The notes beneath the pieces were generated by a model, which saw nothing but the letters and a program-made list of their open reading frames with translations, was not told the origin of the DNA and searched no databases. From Leptodontidium sp. MPI-SDFR-AT-0119 (Eukaryota > Ascomycota > Leotiomycetes > Helotiales > Leptodontidiaceae): a DNA stretch of 64,000 bases. Location of the stretch: contig JAHLEZ010000032.1 of assembly GCA_020726505.1 (NCBI GenBank), positions 62,001-126,000 on the forward strand. Reading direction: 5' to 3'. A program made the translations under genes and the position numbers. Of the stretch, positions 24,793-36,302 are shown one piece after another; position 1 is the stretch's first letter, and each line of letters opens with the position of its first letter.

Positions 24793-26541
24793 CCATAGAC
24801 AGTGTCATCTTCACAGTCTGCGACAGTTTCCACCCCGCATATTTCTTCTGGACATCAGGAAGCTCCTCGATGCTGACATTGATTGAAACGAGTGAGGCGT
24901 TGGAGTGCCGTGCTTGAAGGTTGTTGAAGACAAAAGATGAAACGGTCTACCTAGCAACCTATCCAGCACTCCGCAGCAAGCAGGCTACGCTTGCGGTTAC
25001 CGGTAGCAATAAGCGGTTGTGGAGTGCGCGTCTGGGTCGCATCAGAGGCACCACAGGCCAGCCGGTTATCTCAATTTCCAGGTTCTTTTGCCACACATAT
25101 TCGACCTTATCATGGATGACCGGGTAACCAAGAACCTTCCACAGTCTCGTCCGTAAAATCAACTAGTCAGACTCCAAGTCTTGAAAGTCAAGCCCAGGCT
25201 CACTCAGTTGTATCTCTTTATCGGCACTCACACTATCTCCTTCTGAATCTTCGTTCAAATCATCTTCCTGTAAATACGAAGTGTAGATGTCCGCTGGGCA
25301 GGGCATTCCTCGAAGCTTTGGGAATATTCTGCGCCAGTCCGCTGCAATACCCCGGATTTTGTCCCATTGTATCGAGCGCCGTGGACTCTCGAAGAATATT
25401 TTTGCGAAGTGCATAATCTCTAACTGTTGGAAAGGATGAGCTGCTGTCAACAGCGGGAGAGAGAGAGATAATCGAGCCCGAGGCAACGCAAGAACGGTCA
25501 GTTGCGAGCAGTGACGTGCGAGGTCTTATATAATTGCACCGTCTAACCGGAACCTCATGTCTAGTTCAAAGTGCTCTAGACGAGGTAAGGCACGCAACAG
25601 ACCTATATAAAGGCTTTCTATAAACTCCGGTCCCCCCCGGGAGCCTAGATTCCTCACTCTAAATTTTTGCAGGAGTGGGCAGCTATAGGCAAGATTAAAG
25701 AGCGCTTCTACGTCATTAAGCTCGGGGAAAGCGATATCGATGACCTGTAGATATCGGCATTTCGCAATCTCTTAGATGGCAATCTAGCTAATAGTGTGGA
25801 TCTCGGGCGCGAATTTATATAGGCAAAGGATCTGAAGCTTCTCGAATTTTGGGATTTGCTCCAGCTAATGTTAGTCCCCAACCCCTAGGGACAACATCTT
25901 AAGCCTCGGCCATGGATCTCCCTCTTCCTTCCCTCCCAACGTCGTGGATGCTGATCCTAAGAGGGAACAACGAGGGACGATTAGCGCCAGTGCCTTAAGA
26001 TTTTCTTGTCTTCGAAGGGACGATAGGAGCTCCGTAGTGTCGGATTCAGTCAGGTTGTTAGCTCCGTTAGGTGCTTCAAAGTGGAAAAACTCTAGATCAC
26101 AACTTTGAAGTAATCGACAAAGCTAGTTAATATCTTGGAAACTGCTTGATCGGTAAATTGTGAGAGCTTTAAGGTTTACGAACCTATCCTATTGAGATTA
26201 GACATAATAGAAATTACGCAGCGGATACGACTTATAGTAGAGGTGACTAGTTCTTGGGAATAATTAGAGCTTGCCATCAAAAGCCCACAATAGTAGTTAT
26301 TAATAGCCAAAAACTTAATTGTTCGAGGGAGAAGGAGGTCAGAAATAGGCAACTAATCTTGATCCTCGATCTCGAAAGGGATTGTGAGACTTGTAATACT
26401 CTCTCCTTGCGGCCGTAGAAGGAGCTCGGCAGATTGACGACGGCGCATCGCGCGACACTTCTCGATACATATAAGCCTAGTATCTGGAAGTACTACTTCG
26501 TCAATGGCTAGGATCTCTAGTGAAATAAGAAGATGTTTCAT
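24793..26541 (-). pseudogene. Leucine-rich, F-box/LRR-like protein relic
   Basis: A minus-strand reading frame begins near ATG 26541 (MKHLLISLEILAIDEVVLPD) and shows leucine-rich repeat character, for example LARHCSQLTVLALP (about 25530-25490). From 25486 to 24793 one frame continues for about 230 codons with only three TAG interruptions (25163 and two near 24950), ending in WKLSQTVKMTLSMEGG. Between 26350 and 25560 the frame is broken several times, partly AT-rich. The composition fits fungal F-box/LRR proteins, whose usual role is substrate choice for SCF ubiquitin ligases. The F-box itself is not clearly seen, so the name is tentative. Confidence 0.45.
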
Positions 26542-27649
26542 AAAGCGAACATTTCGTTTAAAGCGCTCTCGTGATACTACAAAGAGATAATTAAGTGATC
26601 TAATGTTAGGTGTGTAGAACTACATGTCGTGTAGGGAGCCTTTGTAGAGCTTCTTTAAAGCTGCTATACTCTAAGTGCTGTTTACACATGCGCAATTCAA
26701 AAGATCCGGTACTATGTGAATATTGTTAATGACTATTTTAACAATTTCCGGGAGTATAAGTGGATTTGAAACGTTTCGATCATAAATAGTAACTATCACG
26801 AACCGGAGACTAAAGAGATAAAACAGCAGTGGTGCTCCGCGCTCTCGAGAAAAGGCAGAGCGTGGGCCGCCTCAAGTACGAGCTAGAAGAGGCTCCCCTT
26901 ACACAGCCCCGTATCTAGGCTATAGCCTCAACACACGACGCTTCCCATTGAAGAACTAAGTGAATCGAGCACTAAGAAAGCATTAGCACAATTATATAGA
27001 CGATTGAGCTGAGTGGCTTTCTCTTATTACACCGAGTAGGTTGGAGAAAAAATCGAGCGTTCTTGGTCGCGGACTAGCTTTATATTCTTAGTACACACTA
27101 CTTCCGCTTATAGGCCTAGAGCAATTATTCTGGGAGAATTTTATAGCTAGCTGGTGTTATTGCCACCGCTGGCTCTTAGATCCTGAGTGACTGAGCATTT
27201 TAGAATAGTTAATAATAAACTTCCCTTTATCTGATCGAAAATTACGACTAAGCTATGCGAAAGCGGTCTTAATCCGGCGGTTAATAGCGTCCTACGGGGT
27301 AGTATCCGTGTTATCTTGATAGTATACTCGCACTACTTAGACTACGATTATGGAGTGAATACTTTACTTTATAGTAGAGTACGAGATATTAAGACAATGT
27401 AAATACCTTTGTGCCTACTGAAATTAAGACAAGAAAAGAAGGTAATTAAACAATGCTACACGATTTAGCTCTTAGTCTTATCCTTAAAATTATAGTTACT
27501 AAGAATAAACGGTAATTTAAATAATTAGTCGCTTAGCTGGACCTCGTGAAACTGTCCCGTGAAACCTCTTTATATAAATTACTAAGTCTTTTCTAGTCTT
27601 GAGCTGAACACTATAGTTTATGTAATTAACAAACTGCCTATCTTTTAAT
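26542..27649. other. Intergenic, partly AT-rich
   Basis: No gene recognised. Composition changes from mixed (26.5-27.1 kb) to RIP-like AT-rich (27.2 kb onward), where the tail of the DUF3435 relic begins. Confidence 0.4.
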
Positions 27650-29959
27650 TTACTTATATACTTCTTTATAAAGTGTCGACTTAGGGAACCTAAGTTGGCG
27701 TACTCGGCGACCCTCTCGCCTATTATTAAGTATAGAGTTTTAATATAAATAAAATATACTTTGGGCCTTTTGTCGGTTTTAATAGAAAATATTGCCTTAT
27801 AGAGTGCGACATTTAACTCGGCGACTTACATAAGGGGGCTGATAAGCGTGCTAGGAGGACTACGCCGAATATAGCGAGACAGTGCCTCCTCTTCTACGCT
27901 GTAGTATAACGTAACCGCGTTAATAGCCGTGATTCTCTGTTGTAGTTTCTGTTCGAGTGATTTCTTAAGTAAAGTGAGGATCGCGTCTATTAAGTTAAGT
28001 TACTTTAGCGATATATTTACCTAGACTAAGGCGTCTCGTATGTCCTTATTGACTACTATATTTGATAGCTGCCGTTCGCTATCCTTTACTAGCTACTTTG
28101 ACTTATACTGTTCCTTAATATCCTTGAGGAGTTTTTTCCGCTTTCGCTACTTCTTGTTATATAATCGCTTAATGGCCTTCTAGAGCTTGTTATTTTTCTA
28201 GCTCCTAATAGGAGCGTTAGACAAGTTATTGACTCGTTTATATAACTTTAAGATATATAGAAGGTCGTTTATAAACGTAGTTTATTCTAGTGTTAGCTTC
28301 TACGGGCGGCGGGGATCAATCGAGCGGCTCATGGAGTATATAAACCGCATTAGGTCCTTTTAAGTGTTTAGCCTTTGATACACGTCTTAAAGGTTAACGT
28401 TAATATTATTAAGGTAGTGTTTTAAGAAGGTGTTAATATTTATATACTATAGAATTTTGTTTTAGAGGGAATCGCTAATATCCGCTATAAGAAGAACTTG
28501 AAGTTAGTATAATACCTAAGTAATAGAGGATTAAGTACTTACGACTTTTATTTAACCTTTTAGTTAAACTATTTTAGAGGTTATAAGGCTTTAATACCTG
28601 GCTAAAGCCGGTGATCTCGCCCCTTACCTTTATCCGGTAGCGTACTAACCCCGATGAGAGCTATAGCTCCCGAGTAATACGAACGCCTTGTGCTTTACGA
28701 ACCGCCTTATAAAAGATAAACTCGTCGTTTATCTCGTCTCGTAACGGTAGTAGTTACTTATTAAGTCCCTTGAGGACTTTGAGGTTATATAACTTTTCCG
28801 GGCAATTAATACTTAGAGACTTAAATGCGCGAGCCTTAAATAATATGCTGAGGAGGAAGACGTGCGGGCTAAGTATAAGGGTTAAATCATAAATAATCTC
28901 GGGAATTTTAAATTCGTTCTTAATAAGGATTAGTAAAATAAACTAGCGTAGCTTGAGGCGAACGAGGGAACGTATATATCTTTAGCGCCGAGATATCGTT
29001 TCGTGAACTCGGGCGTTAGTTTAATAAAAAGACGAGGACGACTACCTCTATTAGGATCTCGGATCAAGGTTAACTTTAGGTGTCGATACCGGAGCTTAAT
29101 TAGAGCCTCTAGTTAGTTACTTGTGATACCTGCAAACTAACAGAATAGGACGAGCTAGACTCGGAGCCATCTAATATTAAAAGTCATCTCGGTCGTAGTT
29201 AAAAGGACTCGCGCGAATTTAGCTAGATCCTCCGCATATATAGTCGCACTCGGCCGCTTTGTGAAATCGAGGTCCTTTTTTATTACTACGATTTTGACGA
29301 CTTAAGTATTTAATTAGTATCAATTACGGCCTTAAAAGAATATGCGAAGTACGAAGGCTTATATCTTGACTATTCACTTAGATTATAAGATTAATCTTCC
29401 TCCTAGTTTTAATCTTGTATATTATTAAGTAGTACTTCTAAAATGTCTTTAGCGAGCTTACGTATTTGATTCCTAGCCGCCTCCGGCTACCTTTCCCTCG
29501 TCGTTAATCGTACGCCTAGCTTAGGAAGCCGTGGATAAATTGGGGTGAGATTTCGTTATAGTATTTCGCTAAATCTTAAGTCTAGAAAGTGCAGTATTTA
29601 AATGCGAAATAAAGGTTAATTAAATCCCTCTAATAAAGGTAAGATAGATATTATTTATATTATTTATAGTACTTCTTTACTTAATTAAGCTAAGCCTACG
29701 TTTTAGGGCTATATTACCTTTGTCGGAGACGTTACACGTCGAGGTTTACAGCGTTAGCGCGGTAGTACTTTAGAAGATGTCGTACTTTATTGTCGAAAAG
29801 ATCTTTTTCGTCGTTACTATCCTTATTAGCTAGGAGGCTGTCTAGGTCAGTATTAGCTCTAGAGTTTACTTTGTTATCGAATAAGTTATCGGAATCAGAG
29901 TCGGAGGTACTTTTATTGTCGAGTATCAGCACATCTTCACTATATCTCGCTCGAGGCAT
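27650..29959 (-). pseudogene. DUF3435 (FluG-domain, Starship captain family) relic
   Basis: The minus strand from ATG 29959 (MPRARYSEDVLILD) reads through an acidic N-terminus and then a long, RIP-scarred protein. Diagnostic stretches are IPEIIYDLTLILSPHVFLL (about 28910-28850), NCPEKLYNLKVLKGLN, LPLRDEINDEFIF and LSSGLVRYRIKVRGEITGF (about 28660-28600). These follow the order I know for fungal DUF3435/FluG-domain proteins, a family that includes the tyrosine recombinases (captains) of Starship giant transposons. After the domain comes a long basic coiled region down to about 27650. Dozens of TAG/TAA codons make it nonfunctional. In a Starship the captain is the first gene at one end and faces inward. 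Here that would place the element end just right of 30.0 kb, with the body to the left. Family call firm, captain status inferred. Confidence 0.75.
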
Positions 29960-30349
29960 AGACACATGTGCGAGGAGAAGAGGCTGTGTGAAGAAGAGAC
30001 GAAGAAGAGAGGAAGAGGTAAAGAAGAGACAAAGAGACAAAGAAGTAAGGACTAAAACGGGGGATATCGAGAGAGGAAGAAAATGTTAGTTAAGGAGTGG
30101 GCGATATAAACGAAAAAGGGTATAAAAGTAGGTGTTATCCCTTTATACTTAAGTTAAAGTTAATTACAATAAACGGTTTCTAGTACTTACACGATTCGGG
30201 GGGCTACTAAGTGGGGACTTGGAAGGTGAGAAGAAGTGATGAGTGAGACAAGAAGAAGATATATTGACTCTCTCTAAGTGCACGGTCTAGGGTTCCTAGA
30301 TCGAGGTACGTGGTGAAGAGAGATAGGGGTGTGGATTTAGCCGAGAACT

Positions 30350-30407
30350 GGTTAACAGACCCCCAAAAACAGCGACTAAAACCCCCGAAAAGAGCATCCT
30401 GTTAACC
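30350..30407. repeat. 9-bp perfect inverted repeat upstream of DUF3435
   Basis: GGTTAACAG at 30350-30358 and its exact reverse complement CTGTTAACC at 30399-30407 enclose 40 bp that itself holds a near repeat (ACCCCCAAAA / ACCCCCGAAA). It lies about 390 bp upstream of the DUF3435 start, at the border between mixed-composition DNA and the AT-rich block. It could be a recombinase or terminus signal, or chance. Confidence 0.45.
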
Positions 30408-30439
30408 GTTTCACTGTTAAATAGAGTATAAATTAAATT

Positions 30440-30700
30440 TAAGATGTGACTTATAAAGTGATTCACGAAGTTTATTTTTACATAAAGTATTAATTAAATT
30501 TAAACTGTGACTTATAAAGTAACTTTTAAAGTTTGCTTTCATAGAATTAATTTAAAAAATGACTTATAAAGTAATATATAAAGTTTATTTTTAAGGAATT
30601 AATTTAAACGTTAAATGAATAATCTTTAAAGGGACTCGCAAAGTTTACTTATTAATTAATTAAAAAATAACTTATAACATAAGTACTTGAAACTTTAATT
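30440..30700. repeat. Degenerate short tandem repeats with GACTTATAAAGT
   Basis: Units beginning TGACTTATAAAGT occur at about 30447, 30508 and 30560, with weaker copies near 30630 and 30668. Spacing is 52-61 bp. Each is followed by an AAAGTTT-like box and TTAATTAATTTA. They are AT-rich and noncoding. Confidence 0.5.
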
Positions 30701-31093
30701 AAGTAATCCTTAAGATATAACATTTAAATAAATATATTTAAGTTTAATTATTAACTAATTTAGATTAGCTCTTATTAGTAAACTTTTTAATAACTAATTA
30801 AACTTTTAAATGATATTTGCTCTTAGTTAACTTTTATTAATTTAAATTAAATTCTATTACTACGTCATAAACTTTTAAATTTACTTTATACTTACTAGAT
30901 TTTAAAGCTAAGATATTTTACTTATATAATACACTTTTAAATCTCTTCTTTTAATTTACAATTCAAAGTACTTTCTAAGTTACAAAATCAAATACTAATA
31001 ATTACAATGACTTAATAATCTTTTTTTTTTCAAAGCTTAAATTAAATTCTAAGTAACTTAAAATCTTGTATTAATTAATTAATTAACTAATAA

Positions 31094-31459
31094 ACAGTTA
31101 AAATAGCCTTTACGCTCGATATTACCTCTAAGGCTTATATTAAAGAGTATTCAGACCCGAGGTTTATTATTTCGATTAAACGCCTCGCTTATGAGATCAA
31201 CGGCTTTAAGGCTAAGGGCGCTAACCTCAAAACTAAAAATTTTAAACAATATTTCGGCTACTTAATTCGCCTAAAAAGCAAGGAAATATACCTTGATATT
31301 AAGAAGGAAATTAAAGACTTTATTATAAAGGAAAATCTTAATAATTTCCTAATTATTATCGAATATAAGATCGGTTTGGCGATCGAGAGTGTTATTACCG
31401 CCAGAATAAATAAATTAAAAAAACGCAAGAGAGAATATATATACGGATCGGCCGTATAA
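31094..31459 (+). other. Unrecognised open frame in the AT-rich block
   Basis: A stretch of 121 codons without a stop (TAA at 31091 before it, TAA at 31457 ending it) lies in DNA where stops are otherwise very frequent. It reads like protein: FTLDITSKAYIKEYSDPRF, then SIKRLAYEINGFKAKGANL, then YFGYLIRLKSKEIYLDIKKE, then a lysine-rich end KLKKRKREYIYGS. There is no ATG in the frame, so it would have to be an internal exon or a relic. Several GTAAGT/GTAAGC donor-like sites follow (about 31525 and 31655), but I could not build a convincing spliced gene. I do not recognise the family. It could belong to an old transposon. Confidence 0.4.
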
Positions 31460-33639
31460 GCCGGAAATACTTTAAGTATTTACTAAGGAAATAACTAAAG
31501 AAAAGGTATAAATTACCGTCCTTAAGTAAGTTAATCCTTTGTTTTTTTTAAAAAATATAAGTATTTTTTAATTAATTAACTTAAATAATTAATAGGCTTT
31601 AAAAAGCGAAAAGAGAAGCTTTAGCTTTAGCCCCTAAAAAGGCTAGTCCTTTAAGTAAGCTTAACTTTTATTATAAGATTTAATTTAATTTAACTAATAT
31701 TTTTATTAGAACTAAAGCTAACAGTTAACTTAGCTTTATATATTAAAGGGTTAATTTACGATATTTATTTCCAATGTAAGTTATTTAAATAAAAAGTTAA
31801 TACTTAATTATAAACTAATTTAAATTAACGTTAAGGAGTTAACTAAGTAAATAAATTACTTAATTCAAGAATCAAATTCTAAATTCCTCGGTAATTATAA
31901 GCTTTTTTAATTTAATAATAATAATAATAATTGCTAATTTAAAACCCTAAAGCCGAGAGCCGCCTGTATCACTAGCTTCGACGACGTCGAACTTATTATA
32001 GCCGAAGACGATTTTGAGATTTCTTTAAAAGTAATACCTTATATTTTTAGATTTTTAATTTTAAGCGTTAATATTAGTGTTATATAAGAAGTATATTATA
32101 AAAAGCTTAAATTATTAATTTATAATAAATATAAAAAAGTACATTAAAGTTTAAAGTTAAAAAACTTAAATAAAAAGTATAAAATTTGACTTAAGTAAAT
32201 ACTCTTAATTCTTTTATTCTAAGATAACTAATAAATTAAAGACGCTAAAATTAAGGTTTATTAACGTAACTTATACTCGTTATAATAAAGAAATAACGAG
32301 TGTAGTTAGTTAATATTTACGACGGATTTTTATAAGGCGACGTAGAGCCGCGCCCTGATTCCACCTCCTATTGCGCCCTGATTCCACCGAGGGCTAGACT
32401 CACTTCGGCTTTATAACTTTTTTAAGCGAGATATACGTTTAAAAGCCCTAATTTAGCTCATTTTAACGTATAAAAAATTATTTAAATCGGGTAATTTTTA
32501 AAGAATTACTAAATCCGGGTTAGCGCCGGATCTAAATTCCACCTCATCTTTAGTATTAATCTAAGTTAACTAAATCGCGTGTAATTATAAAAAGAAAGGT
32601 ACCGTTCGAATTCTAATTTAATTCTTTATAAAATAAGCTTTTTAAAAATACGCTAGCCTAGTGTTAATTTTCCCTGATTTTCTCGTGGGGTACTAAGGCT
32701 CGGCACGCCCTGATTCCACCCCTTGGCCCGTATCCCCGCACCTTTTTTTAAACGCGTGTATTAGAAGCCCTAATTTATATAAACTTATAAGAATTCGCGC
32801 GTTAAAGAGCCCGTATTACGGCGAGTAAAAGAAAAAAAGAATTTCCCGATTCGGATTAGTAGTTCTCGAGTTAACCCGCGATCCGCGCCCTGATTCCGCC
32901 GCGTGCCCCTTTAGGGAATCTGTTATTATTAGGGTAAAAGCTAAGATAAGTATAAAAGTAGCGGGATCTAGTATTGTTTAAATCACTAGTTAAGCAGGCG
33001 AAGACAATATAAAACTTCTAATTCGACGGAAAAGTGACGGCGAAGTATCGCTAAAAGGCCTCTTTATAACTAAGGGGGAAGATATACTATTAGTAAGTGA
33101 TCTTATTATTAGGGGCTTTATTTATAACAAAAGGTTATTCTTTTAAACAGGGAATAAAGTGCTCTGTCTATTAGTACTTCTTTTACTAGTTTTATTTAAT
33201 AATAATAAAGGAGGTGACTTATACTGAGTTAGTGTTTATAATAGTTATTAATCCACAAGTCCCTGCATAAGTATACTTCGGTCTAGAAAAGGGGGTGCGG
33301 GTCAAATTCAAGGGTCAGAGCCTAGCCGGACTAGTTTCGGTGGAGATTTGGTGGGGTTTTGTAATATATAGTCTAACTCTCTTCGCACTCTCTTAAAAAA
33401 TACACAGATTTTAAACTATATATTTATTACTCTATCGCTATATTAACATTAGAATATATTCACACATACGGCGTAGTACATAAACCGGTACTACACTGAC
33501 AATAGTATTATATTTTCTAGGGATCTTTAAATACTCGTTAGTCTATTAAATATGTTTAACACAGTAATACTGTCGTCGTCTCACGTTATAATTAGCTTAT
33601 TTATAAAAGTAATTTATGAAGAGTAAAAACGCTGTGGCT
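31460..33639. other. AT-rich RIP-like block, no gene seen
   Basis: Very AT-rich sequence with stops in all frames. The only structured feature is the recurring GC-rich 15-mer listed separately, plus a local GC-rich patch near 33285-33360. No RNA gene was seen. Confidence 0.5.
32350..32900. repeat. Dispersed 15-mer CGCCCTGATTCCACC
   Basis: Copies at 32350-32365, 32373-32388, 32706-32720 and 32885-32900 (last with CCGCC instead of CCACC), and a decayed one near 32526-32540. They stand out because the DNA between them is strongly AT-rich, so the motif has kept its C residues. Confidence 0.6.
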
Positions 33640-34185
33640 CCTTATTACGAGCTCCCTCTCCTTCGCCCGCTATATTTAATCCCTCTATCGTCCGTAATCT
33701 TAATATCGTTACTTCAACTTGTCTTTCGATTAGTATTCTTCTTACTTCTTTAGCTACGTTAGTCGCGTTAACTAACTATAATCCTATTAGAATTTCTATA
33801 ATTTCTACTTTATATTTATCTCTCTTAAGATTAACCTCTTATTTATTTACTTAGATTTACTTAATTTACGCGGTAACGTCGGCATCTTTATTAAACAAAG
33901 GTAATTAAGTCAGTAGTAGGGAAATCGGTTATAAGTTTTATAAAATATCACTCGATTAAACGTTACTATTTATAAGTATTCGAATATCGGAACTCGTTCG
34001 AAGTCCGCTAGGAGGAGTATTAGTCGGTACGTCTAAGTAAGAGGGCTCGTAGGTAATAAAAGAAGTTAGACTAATAATTTGACGTGACGCCTGCCGCGAC
34101 TAATAATATAAACGTCGCTTGCTCTCTCTCGTAGCCTTTATTATATCTAGATCGGTTTTGTACTTTCTAGGCCTACCGCCGCGTT
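33640..34185 (-). pseudogene. AT-hook-like DNA-binding protein relic
   Basis: Minus-strand frame starting with RGGRPRKYKTDLDIIKATRE (about 34185-34126) and continuing with scattered TAG/TAA codons to IEGLNIAGEGEGARNKEP near 33640. GRPRKY is an AT-hook-type motif seen in fungal transposon and DNA-binding proteins. The coherent frame in AT-rich DNA argues for a RIP-mutated gene. The family is not identified. Confidence 0.35.
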
Positions 34186-35095
34186 TCTTTAGAGATTAAT
34201 TTAGAGCTATTAGAATAAGTATAAAGAAGAAAATAACTCTTTAAGCGCTCGTTTAAGACTAGAAAATAACCTCGATTTAGTTAGCGCTATTCCCTTGCCC
34301 GCTATATAAATTAAATAAGTCTATAACTTAATTAATCCCGCTATTAAGGTTTAGACAATTATATACAATTATATATTTCTTATAATAATATTTAAGGCTA
34401 TTTAATCTTTTTATTATATTTATAATTGATTGTGTTAGACATAAGTAAAGTAAGATTAGAAAATAACTTTAATTAGGAAGGCGGTGACTTGCCGGTAGTA
34501 CTAGGCTTCTCGCTAAATTAGGAAGCGCAACACTATAATACTTACCTTTAATTAATTATATCTCTCACTATAATACTTATACTATAATATAAATGAGTGT
34601 AACATTACTTCTACGTAATTTTTGGATAGAAAACATACCTTAGATCCCAAATTCCATCCTGACCTTCACTTAATAAAATCTATTCATAGCACGTTGCGAG
34701 AAGTCACAGGGCCTTGGAAGAGTTTCGCTGGGCAGAGTGTTTTAAGGAAAGGACTGCAAGATCATAGAGCCGTGCAAAGATTTGAGGCACGGAAGGGAGG
34801 GCTTATTGAGAGAAGAAAAGCTGCAGGTTTTGTCACTAAGATTTGTACAAGATATACGACAACTGAACACATGCACCAGAACGTTATTTCATTTCAATAA
34901 AGCTTCAAGTAAGTCAGGTACCTAGTAAGGAAATGACCCGACTCAAGACATCGATATCAGCTTCCCGTCAATCGTCTACGACTCCACCGCTTCACTCTCT
35001 CCAACCTTTCCCAAGTCAAGTACTATCAGTCTCTTCAGCGGGGTCAGTGGAAGGTTTTCAACATTGAAGTTAGCTTACCTGATGTATACACAAAT
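34186..35095. other. Transition from AT-rich block to gene cluster
   Basis: Up to about 34600 the DNA is AT-rich with no readable gene. From 34620 the composition becomes normal. A short open stretch (34622-34900, +) has no recognised motif. The region next to 35095 should hold the 3' untranslated part of the precursor gene. Confidence 0.4.
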
Positions 35096-35549
35096 CTACT
35101 CAATATCGGCTTCCTCAACCTCAACCTCGCGGTCAACCTTGACTTTGGTACGCTTGTCGACTTTGACCTTGGTAGGCTCACGCTTGTCGACTTTCACCTT
35201 GGTTGGCTCGCGGGTTTCCAGTTCCACTTCAGCCTCGGCTTCACGTTTGTCGACCTTAACTTTGGTAGGCTCACGCTTGTCGACCTTGACTTTGGTGCGT
35301 TTGTCGACTTTGACTTTGGTACGCTTATCGACTTTGACCTTCGTGGGCTCGCGCGTGTCCAGCTCGACGTCGCGGTCGACCTTTACTTTGGTTGGCTCAC
35401 GAGCTGCGAGCGAGGCTCCGCCATCAACTGTTTGATATTAGTTAATGCTGATCCTTGAACTCAAATACTGCCAACTTACGACCAGCAATTGGTGCGGCGG
35501 CCACATAGCCAACGAACGACACGATAGCGAGAACTTGTAAGAGCTTCAT
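35096..35549 (-). CDS. Secreted Kex2-processed repeat precursor, candidate RiPP (dikaritin-like) precursor
   Basis: Two exons, 35549-35480 and 35427-35096, joined across a 52-bp intron (GTAAGT donor, CTAAT branch, CAG acceptor), give 133 residues. Residues 1-19 are a classic signal peptide (MKLLQVLAIVSFVGYVAAA). From residue 34 on there are eight copies of TKVKVD, five of them preceded by EP. Six copies are followed by the dibasic Kex2 site KR (residues 58-59, 66-67, 74-75, 84-85, 105-106 and 115-116). An acidic spacer EAEAEVELETR sits mid-array and resembles the EA repeats trimmed by Ste13-type peptidases. The eight copies use different synonymous codons, which argues for selection on the peptide. 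The gene lies beside four UstYa/DUF3328 genes, as precursors of ustiloxin-type pathways do. Unusually, the core has no Tyr, Phe or Trp. The product is unknown. The alternative is a repeat-rich secreted protein unrelated to RiPPs. Confidence 0.8.
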
Positions 35550-36302
35550 ATTGATTCTAAGTACGAGTAGACTTGTAATTGGAAAGATGGAGTGACGAAC
35601 CAAATTGGGCTCTACTTATTTTTGCAACGAAATATGTATTCTGATCTGTGGAGGTCTCACAGGCGGCCCGCTGCCCTCAATGTCGTGCTCAAAGCCGAGG
35701 CGAGATGGGACCGATTCCCGCAATTCTCGCTCGACCGAAACGCTACATCCTTCCTAAAGCTCTGGGCCTTTGTCTCGGTTTCATTTTCATGATATCAAGA
35801 CCGCCACCAATTGTTATGGTCATGTCCTGTCTTCTAGCTGGAGACCAGGATGAAGCACTCCAAGTACTGTACTAACTTTCGGGCAGCTGAGAATTGCAAG
35901 CGATAATTCTCGGACCCGAAATCTAGCTACCATTTCTGACCAAAGTGGGATGTTTGGATCTGGCATTACTAGAGAAGTTTCCGTCTCTCGATTTCTCTTG
36001 GCAAGCGCGCGAGTTTCTTCGGATTTGCAGTCCCCGGGCGCATGATGGTTTGAGGATATGCATAAATCTACCAATTTGGAAGGAATCTTATACGCTCTCA
36101 TCGTGAGAGAATCACATCAGATTCCTAAATCTATGTCTCGGCATACGTCCGAGATTTAACCTAAACCGTGCACCAAAGCAGTTCCTTCTAGGGCCTTTAA
36201 AATTGCAAGACATTTTTTCGTTTGTGACAGCCACCAAACCATTCCTTGATTGAAGCTTGATAAATATATTGGTGTTCTAGCAGTGAAATTGACAACACGG
36301 CA
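35550..36302. promoter_or_regulatory. Upstream region of the precursor gene
   Basis: Promoter side of the precursor and 3' side of the transporter. Short open stretches in both strands have no motif and look like chance. A TTCTCGGACCCGAA box at 35907-35920 resembles boxes upstream of other cluster genes and has the CGG triplet favoured by Zn2Cys6 regulators. This role is a guess. Confidence 0.3.

Noticed and set aside
32350..32900. CRISPR-like array from the 15-mer repeat
   Set aside because: Spacing is irregular, the organism is a fungus and there are no cas genes; it is just a dispersed motif.
34622..34900. 92-codon plus-strand open stretch as a gene
   Set aside because: No motif, no homologue recognised, and it sits in the transition zone; unsupported.
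35064..35435. Plus-strand Ser/Thr/Leu-rich repeat protein
   Set aside because: It is the antisense shadow of the minus-strand precursor. The minus strand has the signal peptide, a proper intron and KR sites, and its repeats keep sequence through synonymous changes.
35820..36101. 93-codon minus-strand open stretch as a gene
   Set aside because: No motif and placed in the upstream region of the precursor; probably chance.
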